A DNA stretch of 5,073 bases from Flavobacteriales bacterium (GTDB taxonomy: Bacteria; Bacteroidota; Bacteroidia; Flavobacteriales_D; Sanyastnellaceae), in contig WTJL01000062.1 in the NCBI GenBank assembly GCA_011524845.1, forward strand, positions 1 through 5,073, written 5' to 3'. The position numbers and the translations under genes were made by a program. Below, piece by piece: positions 1 through 5,073 of this stretch (positions are counted from its first letter, which is position 1; each line of letters begins with the position of its first letter). A model generated the notes under the pieces. That model made no database searches. It was not told where the DNA came from and worked only from the letters and a program-made list of their open reading frames with translations.

Positions 1-493
1 TGCAAAGGGTTTCGCCCCAAACAAACGCCGGTGACGTCGGATCCCACAACGTGTAACCACGTGCCTCAAACGTGTTGCGAATGCCGCCGCTTGGGAACGA
101 AGAGGCGTCGGGTTCTTGCTGCACGAGCAACGACCCGTCGAACTTTTCAATCGCACGACCGTCTGACGTGGGCGAAATGAAGCTGTCGTGCTTCTCCGCC
201 GTGCTTCCGGTCAAGGGTTGGAACCAGTGCGTGTAGTGCGTCGCGCCACGGCTGATGGCCCACTCCTTCATCGCAGATGCGGTTTGGTCTGCCACCTTGC
301 GGCTGATGGGCGTCCCCTTCTCCATGGCCTCCACGATGCCTTCGTAGGCTTCGTCAGGCAGGTAAGAACGCATCACGTGCAGGTTGAACACGTTTTCACC
401 GAAGTACTCGGAAATCTTGTTGGCCGGACGAGGCTGGTGGTTGGGCACGCGGTCCAACACTTCGTGCAGGGCTTGTTGACGGTTGAGGCTCAT
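1..493 (-). CDS. glnN: Type III glutamine synthetase (GSIII), N-terminal 164 residues; truncated by window edge
   Basis: GSIII makes glutamine from glutamate, ammonia and ATP in the cytoplasm, the main ammonia assimilation step. The ATG at 491-493 (minus strand) opens a frame that runs without a stop to the window edge. The visible 164 residues match the GSIII N-terminal region: FGENVFN at residues 31-37, KEWA at 76-79, GATHYTHWFQPLTG at 83-96, TAEKHD at 98-103, QQEPDASSFPSGGIRNTFEA at about 125-144, then WDPTSPAF at 150-157. These signatures belong to GSIII rather than GSI or GSII. The family is usually about 700-730 residues, so roughly three quarters of the protein lies outside the window. 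No Shine-Dalgarno precedes the ATG; the upstream stretch is A/T-rich, as is usual in Bacteroidota. A candidate promoter lies 17-46 bp upstream of the start. Family assignment is firm; the symbol glnN follows common usage for GSIII. Confidence 0.96.
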   Translation of the reverse strand, partial: MSLNRQQALHEVLDRVPNHQPRPANKISEYFGENVFNLHVMRSYLPDEAYEGIVEAMEKGTPISRKVADQTASAMKEWAISRGATHYTHWFQPLTGSTAEKHDSFISPTSDGRAIEKFDGSLLVQQEPDASSFPSGGIRNTFEARGYTLWDPTSPAFVWGETLC

Positions 494-509
494 GGCGTAA
501 AATTTTGGG

Positions 510-539
510 CAAAATTACACCACCCCCTCCCCGAACAAG
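510..539 (-). promoter_or_regulatory. Candidate Bacteroidota-type promoter for glnN
   Basis: Read on the minus strand, TAATTTTG at 517-510 fits the Bacteroidota -7 consensus TAnnTTTG exactly. A CTTG at 539-536 lies 18 nt upstream of it, within the usual spacing for the TTG/TTTG -33 box. Transcription would start near 503-505, giving a leader of only about 10 nt before the glnN ATG at 493. The sequence match is seen directly; promoter activity is inferred. The -33 element is weak, and the spacer is G-rich because it runs through a repeat copy. Confidence 0.45.
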
Positions 540-575
540 GGGTCTTGCCCGAAAAAACATCAAAAATTCATCAAC

Positions 576-597
576 ACCCCCTCCACAATGAGGGGGT
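576..597. other. Perfect 8-bp hairpin in repeat copy 2, possible second terminator
   Basis: ACCCCCTC at 576-583 pairs perfectly with GAGGGGGT at 590-597 around a 6-nt loop. On the minus strand the stem is followed by a moderately T-rich stretch (about 552-572, with runs of five and six T). It could act as a back-up terminator for the gene ending at 641. The T-run is separated from the stem by about 9 nt, so it is weaker as an intrinsic terminator than the 603-631 structure. The G-rich strand alternatively could have another role in RNA or DNA. Confidence 0.45.
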
Positions 598-602
598 CGC
601 TG

Positions 603-631
603 CCAAAAACAGGTGTTTTTATGCAAACACC
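603..631 (-). terminator. Probable intrinsic terminator of the PNGase F-like gene
   Basis: On the minus strand, GGTGTTT (631-625) pairs perfectly over 7 bp with AAACACC (618-612) around a 6-nt loop, and TGTTTTTGG (611-603) follows directly. It begins only 9 nt after the stop codon at 641-643. Stem, immediate T-run and position all fit a Rho-independent terminator. The stem is short and not especially GC-rich, so efficiency is uncertain. Confidence 0.6.
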
Positions 632-640
632 CCTCCAAAA

Positions 641-901
641 TCACTCCTTCACCACCCAGCGCGTCCAGACTTGATCTTCTTGACGCACCACGACCACCAA
701 CGTGCCCGAAGGCCAACCACTGGCGTCCAAGATGGATTGCCGCCCGGCCTGCGCTTGCCACACCCCTTGGTCGATCAACTGTCCTTGGACGTTGTGGATG
801 CGCCACTCCGCCTCTCCAGAGAATCCAGCAGGAAGCAACGTGAGTTGGTCTTGCATGGGGTTGGGGAACACAGAAAGGTCTCCTGCAGTGGCTGGCAATT
901 C
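641..901 (-). other. Type IX secretion C-terminal sorting domain (type A) of the PNGase F-like protein
   Basis: Residues about 1090-1175 show the usual order of the T9SS tail: LSVFPNPM at 1098-1105, a hydrophobic strand with the WRIHNVQGQLI box at 1122-1132, then the SGTLVVVV strand at 1154-1161 and a terminal WVVKE. In known substrates this domain directs passage through the outer-membrane translocon and is removed on attachment to the surface or on release. The central Gly-x-Tyr of many tails is replaced by GTL here, a tolerable variation. Confidence 0.85.
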
Positions 902-3900
902 CTCCACCTCACTGTACAGGTTGGTCGCGAAGTAGAAGGCCTGGGAAATGGACTTTCCGAAGTCGGATTCAAAAATGTGGAAGTTGCCGCCGGCGACCTT
1001 CTTCAAGCGCACGTACCCTGAGCCGTCGTTGTTGGCCCAAAAATCCATGCCGTCGTCACCGCTGTCGTTCACGATGAATCGGTAGCAGCCCTGGTTCAGC
1101 ACCAAGGTGTCACGGAACGTGGTGTTGGCTGAGCTGTAGCTCCGCGCCCAGTAGAGACTTCCATCGGCGCGGCGAATCTCCACGGTCGTTTCGCTGGGCA
1201 CGTTGTTGGTCTTGGTCCACACAATGATGCGGTTGTCGTCCAAATCGTTGTACTGCCACGTCGGAGGCCGGCGGAACGTGGTGGACATCCAGCCATTGGA
1301 AGGGTCCTCATCCAAGTCACCGGACACGTCTCCACGCACTTCAAACCGAAGCACCTCCTCGTCGTCTCCCACGAAGTAAGGTGTCGCGTCGTAGGGCAAC
1401 TCCACATCCCGCGTGTCCAAGAACGCAAGCGGATCTTCGAGGGCGATCGTTTCCGTCACCAATTCCTCGCCGGTGATGCCGTACGAGAAGGTCACGGACG
1501 TCAACGGCTCAGAACCTGTGTTCCGAATCCGGACGACGGGGTTTTCACACACTGGATTCAAACGCGACAACAATTTGTCGTCGTTGGGCGCCAGAATGTC
1601 CATCACTTCGACGTCGTGGGCCATGTTGGCTGCGCCGTATCCGATGATTTGGCCTTCCATGCGGTAGTTGCCGTACGGATCGTACGTCACGTCGTACTCC
1701 ACCGTGAAGCTGTCTTGTCCTGCTACAAGGGGTGTCAATTCCAAATCTTCGGTGCGCACCGGTGCCCCTGGACACCAACCCGCGCGGTCGTAGATCCACG
1801 TTCCGCCCTGGGGGTACAAGGGATTGTCGGCGCACTCCTGCATGATCTCCCAACTCCATTGCTGCGTGTCGTTCACTTTCACGCTGTGCGTGTTGTAGCA
1901 GAATTCTGCACAGTTGTTTCCCTGACCGAAGTCGTGCCCACTCGCACGCGTTTTCAACCGCCACATTTCTTCGCCGTCTTCAGGCGTGTAGGTTTGGGGC
2001 AAAATGGTGGCGTCCCAGTTGCTGAGGTAGTGGGTCCCCTTCCAGAAAGCGGTCACGTTTTCGACATCCCGAGGTGGCGTCCCTTCGATGAAGGCAAACT
2101 TCAAGTCGAGCAGTTCCTGCCAGTTGCCGCACTGCAACTCCACACTGTCCTTCAGCAGGGGGGCGTAATCTGTGACATCGAACACCCACGCCCACCCGTC
2201 GGGACCAAGCGTCAAGTTGATGCCATAGGGTGTGATGTAGCGGGCGATCTCATACCGATCGATGATCTCAAAAGGTTCGGACCAGTAATCGAGGTCCTCG
2301 TTGTTGTACGCGACGGCCTCGCCTGACAAGCTGTACGTGGCCAACGTGTCTCCCCACTCCATGGTGGTGCTCGTGACCAAATCGGCCGGCCAGCCGTAGT
2401 GAAGGTCGGTCCACACCACGCCATTTCCTTCCACTTCCCAAGAGGTGACGGACATGGGAGGCACGGGGATGACATCCGCCCAGAGGGCTTCTCCCACGGC
2501 CATCAGAGGCTCCGCTCCGCCTTCCAAAATCAAGGCTGGGCGATGCGCAGCAGGCACCGCATCCAAGAAGGCCTCACGCGGAGAGAACATGCGGCGTCCG
2601 GCATCTCCGTGCAGCCAACCGGCCAAAGGACCTTGGTTGGTCGCCTCGCCATCTTGGCCGTCCATGTTGATGACGCCGCGCAAATCGTCGGCGTGCGGGT
2701 GCTCCAACAAGGCGTCGAGGGAGGCGTGGTTCATCCACGCAGACAACGTCGGCCCGGTCAACGCCGCGTCCCAAATGCGGAACGCCGCCACATCGCCGTA
2801 GTAATCCACGTCGCCGTAAGCGGACCCGCCAAGGTTCATGCGCACAATTTCTCCAATGAGGTTGTCTTTGCCCGTGCCGGTCAACCAAAGCTGCCCGTTG
2901 ACGAACATCTTCATGACGCCCGTTTCCGCATTCTTGGTGAAGGCCCAGTGGACCCACTTCCCTTCCAAAATGCCTTCGCCCGCGCCTTGCTCGATGCGGT
3001 CGTATCCGCCATCGAATCCACAGTCCCAGTACACGGCGCTGTTGCTCCATGGGACGTGCACGTTCACTTCGCGTTGGTTGAACGCGTTGACGCCCTCGAA
3101 AAGCGTGGTGTTGGTGGGCAGCACTGCGGCATCTCCACGCAACCAACACTCCAACGTGATGGTCGTGTCCACCCCCAACAACGCGACAGGATCGATCTCC
3201 ATGCGGTCGTTTCCATCCATGCGCACAAATTGAGGCGCGCCGGCAGCCGAGGGGTCGCAGGTTTGGGCCAAGGTGTCGGGGACAATGAAGGTTTGGATGT
3301 CCAAACCGCTGCCCTCAGACATGTTCACTCCGTCCAAGGCCAAATCCACCAAGAGGTTCATGTCCGCTTCGCGCGTCAACGGCTGGCCAAAGTCCACGTC
3401 CCAAGACGGCGACATGTCACCGACCGCCAACGGACCATCGGCGAGGGTCGTCCAACCAGACGTCACCACGCCACTCAAGGCCGTGGTGGAGGTCCATCGA
3501 ACGCGCAACGTGGCGCGATCCACCGACGCGGCGCCCAAGTTCCCCGCGCGTGGAAGCGACATGCGCCACGCCGAGTCGCCCACGAGCCAACCCAAGGAAT
3601 CGAGTTCCTCCGCAGACCAAAGCCACTGATGGCGGACTTGGTCTTCCAAGGTGGTCGACGCCAAGTCGTTCATGGGCACGCCCGCAAGCTGCGACCACGT
3701 TGTTGAGCCGTCGACAAATTCATGCGTCGTGGTGGCCAACATGCGCCACACCGTGTCCACGGGGGCACCTCCTTCGGGCTGCAAAATCAACGAGGCCTCT
3801 TCAAAGCTCGCGTCGTTCAGGAGGTACTGAGGGTGAGACAAGGCGGTGCTGTCGTACAGCCCCGTGTGGTCGAAGAGGTAGTTGTACGTGAGGTAGTCCC

Positions 3901-4168
3901 ACTCCCCGCATGGAAATCCCAAGTTGCCTGCGGTGCCGTCTTCGAAGCACTTCAAGCGGTGGTACATCAGAATCTTGCGGTACGTGGTGTCTTCTTGGCT
4001 TGGAAATTCAAACCAACGACGGCCGGGGCTGTCGTAGGCGGTGGCGGGGTTGTTTTGGGCTTCCCACGTGTAGGTCTGCACCCATGTGGTGTCGCCTGGA
4101 TCCGCTTGGGAAGTTGTCGTCCATCCCAAGAAAAAGGCCAAAATCAAAGAGAGTCGTACGCACTGCAT
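641..4168 (-). CDS. Secreted multidomain PNGase F-like protein with LamG insertion and T9SS sorting domain
   Basis: The 1175-residue product is a probable exported glycoprotein-binding protein, possibly removing N-glycans from Asn. Order: signal peptide 1-22; PNGase F N-lobe, first part (about 25-104, CGEWD at 87-91); adhesion-like beta module (about 178-300); LamG-like domain (about 311-480); N-lobe remainder (about 634-700, YEI...ITPY at 639-648); C-lobe (about 700-858, CAEFC at 753-757, DRAGWCPG at 794-801); Ig/CARDB-like segment (about 858-965); DSGDDGMDFW module (about 970-1082); T9SS tail (about 1090-1175). PNGase F itself is about 314 residues mature. The equivalents of Asp60 (Asp91), Glu206 (Glu755), Arg248 (Arg795) and all six disulfide cysteines are present. 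Glu118 is not clearly conserved and Arg61 is Tyr92. The start at 4168 puts the signal peptide at the N-terminus; an in-frame ATG at 4243 would add 25 residues in front of it. There is no Shine-Dalgarno. Homology is strong; enzymatic activity is inferred. Confidence 0.9.
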   Translation of the reverse strand: MQCVRLSLILAFFLGWTTTSQADPGDTTWVQTYTWEAQNNPATAYDSPGRRWFEFPSQEDTTYRKILMYHRLKCFEDGTAGNLGFPCGEWDYLTYNYLFDHTGLYDSTALSHPQYLLNDASFEEASLILQPEGGAPVDTVWRMLATTTHEFVDGSTTWSQLAGVPMNDLASTTLEDQVRHQWLWSAEELDSLGWLVGDSAWRMSLPRAGNLGAASVDRATLRVRWTSTTALSGVVTSGWTTLADGPLAVGDMSPSWDVDFGQPLTREADMNLLVDLALDGVNMSEGSGLDIQTFIVPDTLAQTCDPSAAGAPQFVRMDGNDRMEIDPVALLGVDTTITLECWLRGDAAVLPTNTTLFEGVNAFNQREVNVHVPWSNSAVYWDCGFDGGYDRIEQGAGEGILEGKWVHWAFTKNAETGVMKMFVNGQLWLTGTGKDNLIGEIVRMNLGGSAYGDVDYYGDVAAFRIWDAALTGPTLSAWMNHASLDALLEHPHADDLRGVINMDGQDGEATNQGPLAGWLHGDAGRRMFSPREAFLDAVPAAHRPALILEGGAEPLMAVGEALWADVIPVPPMSVTSWEVEGNGVVWTDLHYGWPADLVTSTTMEWGDTLATYSLSGEAVAYNNEDLDYWSEPFEIIDRYEIARYITPYGINLTLGPDGWAWVFDVTDYAPLLKDSVELQCGNWQELLDLKFAFIEGTPPRDVENVTAFWKGTHYLSNWDATILPQTYTPEDGEEMWRLKTRASGHDFGQGNNCAEFCYNTHSVKVNDTQQWSWEIMQECADNPLYPQGGTWIYDRAGWCPGAPVRTEDLELTPLVAGQDSFTVEYDVTYDPYGNYRMEGQIIGYGAANMAHDVEVMDILAPNDDKLLSRLNPVCENPVVRIRNTGSEPLTSVTFSYGITGEELVTETIALEDPLAFLDTRDVELPYDATPYFVGDDEEVLRFEVRGDVSGDLDEDPSNGWMSTTFRRPPTWQYNDLDDNRIIVWTKTNNVPSETTVEIRRADGSLYWARSYSSANTTFRDTLVLNQGCYRFIVNDSGDDGMDFWANNDGSGYVRLKKVAGGNFHIFESDFGKSISQAFYFATNLYSEVEELPATAGDLSVFPNPMQDQLTLLPAGFSGEAEWRIHNVQGQLIDQGVWQAQAGRQSILDASGWPSGTLVVVVRQEDQVWTRWVVKE
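1595..2071 (-). other. PNGase F C-terminal lobe of the secreted protein
   Basis: Residues about 700-858 align by eye with the second PNGase F beta-sandwich. CAEFC-x2-TH (753-761) matches CAEWC-x2-TH around catalytic Glu206; the Glu755 codon lies at 1904-1906. The DRAGWCPG segment (794-801) matches the substrate-contacting Arg248/Trp251 region. Cys753-Cys757 and Cys779-Cys799 correspond to the two C-lobe disulfides of PNGase F. This is the strongest evidence for the family call. Confidence 0.9.
2729..3238 (-). other. LamG-like (concanavalin A fold) domain inserted in the PNGase N-lobe
   Basis: Residues about 311-480 follow the LamG pattern: an opening FVRMDGNDRMEI strand, TITLECWLRGD (336-346), GKWVHWAFTKN (403-413), MKMFVNGQLWLTGTG (419-433), and a closing VAAFRIWDAALT (460-471). 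Such domains usually bind sugars or proteins, which suggests a substrate-capture role here. Exact boundaries are approximate, and the following stretch (about 481-633) is not recognised. Confidence 0.85.
3269..3637 (-). other. Beta-rich adhesion-like module preceding the LamG domain
   Basis: Residues about 178-300 include QWLWSAEELDSLGWLVGD (181-198), a TLRVRWTSTTAL strand (220-231) and NLLVDLALDG (271-280). This resembles a module seen in other Bacteroidota surface proteins, in which an 'xxYxxxEL...aGmxaGdI...' opening leads to an 'NxLVDxxxD' strand. Its function is unknown. The call rests on remembered pattern only and is moderately secure. Confidence 0.5.
4103..4168 (-). other. Sec signal peptide of the PNGase F-like protein
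   Basis: Residues 1-22 show one Arg at position 5, a hydrophobic core LSLILAFFLGW (6-16), and a Ser-Gln-Ala cleavage site before DPGD. There is no lipobox cysteine, so signal peptidase I processing is expected. Together with the T9SS tail this supports start codon 4166-4168 over the in-frame ATG at 4241-4243. Confidence 0.85.
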
Positions 4169-4258
4169 GATGGAGGTGATTTGGACCCCCAAAATAGCGC
4201 GCTCAAAACGAACCGCAGGGATGCTGCAGCAACGTCTTGACAATCAAAGGGATTGAAT

Positions 4259-5073
4259 TCAGACGTCCCGGCGGCCCGGGTAAGATTGCAATGCCGCGGC
4301 GAGGCAAGCCACTGCTCGTTCAATCCATTCCACGTCCAAGACGTAGGCAATGCGAACCTGTCTGGTGCCCGCACCCGGCGTCGCGTAGAACCCCGTCGCA
4401 GGCGCCATCATGACGGTGTCTCCTTCCAAGTCGAAATGCTCGAGCATCCACTGGCAAAACGCGTCTGCGTTGTCGATGGGCAGTTCGCAGACGGCGTAAA
4501 ACGCCCCTCCCGGGGTCGGCACTTGGACACCAGGGATGGCGCGCAACCCTTCCACCAGTGCGTTGCGTCGCGCCACGTAGGTGTTCCGAACCTCCTCGAA
4601 GTACTTAGCCGAGGTGTCCAAAGCCGCTTCGGACGCCACCTGCGCCAGCGTTGGAGGGGACAGTCTCGCCATGGCAAACTTCATCGCAGCCTTCCGCACG
4701 GCGCGGTTTTTGGTGACCATCGCGCCAATGCGCGCGCCACACATGCTGTACCGCTTGGACACGCTGTCGACGAGCACCACGTTGTCTTCAAGGCCAGGAA
4801 GCTGCATCACCGATTTGGGCTTGGCGCCGTCGTAGCAAAATTCGCGGTAGACCTCGTCAGCAAACAGATAGAGGTCGTGGTCTTTCACCAGCTGAGCCAA
4901 TGCATCGAGGGCCTCAGGCGCGTACACCGTCCCGGTCGGGTTGCCAGGGTTGCACAACAGAATGGCCTTGGTCTTGTCGTTGACCTTGGCCGCAAAATCC
5001 TCGATGGGCGGCAAGGCAAATCCTTGGTCGATGTGGGCCGTGACGGGCACCACCTCCACGCCAGCCATTTGGG
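4259..5073 (-). CDS. PLP-dependent aminotransferase, class I/II (aspartate aminotransferase-like), C-terminal part; truncated by window edge
   Basis: This is a fold-type I PLP enzyme that transfers an amino group between an amino acid and a 2-oxoacid in the cytoplasm. The frame is open to the window edge. The Met codon at 5066-5068 is internal to the family alignment, not a start, so roughly the first third lies outside. Counting from that Met: CNPGNPTG at 39-46 (Asn of the PLP pocket), ADEVYREFCYDG at 70-81 (Asp and Tyr contacting PLP), SVSKRYSMCGARIG at 102-115 with Lys105 as the Schiff-base lysine (codon 4754-4756) and Arg113 at the phosphate, RLSPPTLAQ at 135-143, and VRIAYVL at 238-244 with Arg239 expected to hold the substrate carboxylate. 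All key residues visible are intact. It ends 90 bp before the PNGase F-like gene on the same strand. The substrate cannot be fixed from sequence; aspartate or a branched/aromatic amino acid are options. Confidence 0.93.
   Translation of the reverse strand, partial: QMAGVEVVPVTAHIDQGFALPPIEDFAAKVNDKTKAILLCNPGNPTGTVYAPEALDALAQLVKDHDLYLFADEVYREFCYDGAKPKSVMQLPGLEDNVVLVDSVSKRYSMCGARIGAMVTKNRAVRKAAMKFAMARLSPPTLAQVASEAALDTSAKYFEEVRNTYVARRNALVEGLRAIPGVQVPTPGGAFYAVCELPIDNADAFCQWMLEHFDLEGDTVMMAPATGFYATPGAGTRQVRIAYVLDVEWIERAVACLAAALQSYPGRRDV

Larger units (their letters stand above)
521..636. repeat. Degenerate tandem repeat, period about 54 bp, two copies plus a partial third
   Basis: CACCCCCTCC occurs identically at 521-530 and 575-584, and a one-C-shorter version, CACCCCTCC, at 628-636. 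The spacings are 54 and 53 bp. Similarity continues past the C-tract: 521-544 against 575-598 agrees at 19 of 24 positions without gaps, both ending GGGGTC. A TGCC-then-A-run follows in both copies (546-557 and 601-609) with small gaps. Each full copy carries its own C-tract/G-tract hairpin. This looks like an old local duplication or two copies of a dispersed intergenic element. Its presence elsewhere in the genome cannot be seen from here. Confidence 0.55.

Noticed and set aside
188..1021. A 277-codon open frame on the plus strand crossing the end of the big gene, the intergenic gap and glnN
   Set aside because: It runs antisense through two clear genes and the hairpin region, and its product shows no domain. 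An accidental open frame is the better explanation.
2399..3706. A 435-codon open frame on the plus strand, opposite the PNGase F-like gene
   Set aside because: It lies wholly antisense to a well-supported gene. The translation is rich in Arg, His, Val and Gln with no recognisable domain, typical of the complement of a GC-rich coding sequence.
4171..4178. TGGAGGTG next to the start of the PNGase F-like gene as a Shine-Dalgarno sequence
   Set aside because: It lies on the plus strand, opposite to the gene, and no plus-strand gene follows it.
4190..4196. TATTTTG on the minus strand as a -7 box for the PNGase F-like gene
   Set aside because: It is one base short of TAnnTTTG, and no TTG/TTTG lies at a suitable distance upstream. 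Position (about 22 nt before the ATG) is tempting but the match is too weak to annotate.
4222..4231. Palindrome TGCTGCAGCA in the gap before the PNGase F-like gene as an operator
   Set aside because: A single short palindrome without a second copy or a mapped promoter; expected by chance at this length and composition.
4169..4243. N-terminal 25-residue extension of the PNGase F-like protein from an in-frame ATG at 4241-4243
   Set aside because: It would place the signal peptide internally, adds Arg/Cys-rich sequence with no signature, and has no ribosome-binding support. The Met at 4166-4168 gives a normal signal peptide.
4241..4255. Small hairpin CAATC/GATTG just after the aminotransferase stop codon as a terminator
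   Set aside because: The stem is only 5 bp and AT-rich, and no T-run follows on the minus strand. It is likely chance.

Overview
The window carries three protein genes, all on the minus strand, and about 94% of it is coding. In transcription order (right to left) they are: a class I/II PLP-dependent aminotransferase (4259-5073, N-terminus beyond the window edge); a large secreted multidomain protein with a PNGase F (peptide-N4-(N-acetyl-beta-glucosaminyl)asparagine amidase) core (641-4168); and the first 164 codons of a type III glutamine synthetase, glnN (1-493, C-terminus beyond the window edge).

The organism is most likely a member of the Bacteroidota. The large protein ends in what reads as a type IX secretion system (T9SS) sorting domain, a system confined to that group and close relatives. 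The glutamine synthetase is the GSIII type common there, the aminotransferase closely resembles Bacteroidota sequences, no start codon has a Shine-Dalgarno sequence, and a Bacteroidota-type -7 box (TAnnTTTG) sits just upstream of glnN. The DNA is GC-rich for the phylum. The genus cannot be told from this window.

The centrepiece is the 1175-residue secreted protein. Both lobes of PNGase F are recognisable, including the equivalents of catalytic Asp60 and Glu206 and of all six disulfide cysteines. The N-terminal lobe is interrupted by about 530 residues holding a beta-rich adhesion-like module and a LamG-like (concanavalin A fold) domain. After the catalytic core come an Ig/CARDB-like segment, a 'GDDGMDFW' module often found near T9SS tails, and the sorting tail. 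The simplest reading is a cell-surface or secreted protein that binds glycans and may remove N-glycans from glycoproteins. Glu118 and Arg61 of PNGase F are not clearly kept, so activity is uncertain.

The 147-bp gap between this gene and glnN (494-640) is the main non-coding structure. It holds a terminator-like hairpin right after the stop codon, a degenerate tandem repeat of about 54 bp whose copies each carry a C-tract/G-tract hairpin, and a candidate glnN promoter. This suggests glnN is transcribed separately. The 90-bp gap 4169-4258 holds no convincing terminator or promoter, so cotranscription of the aminotransferase and the large gene is possible but not shown.
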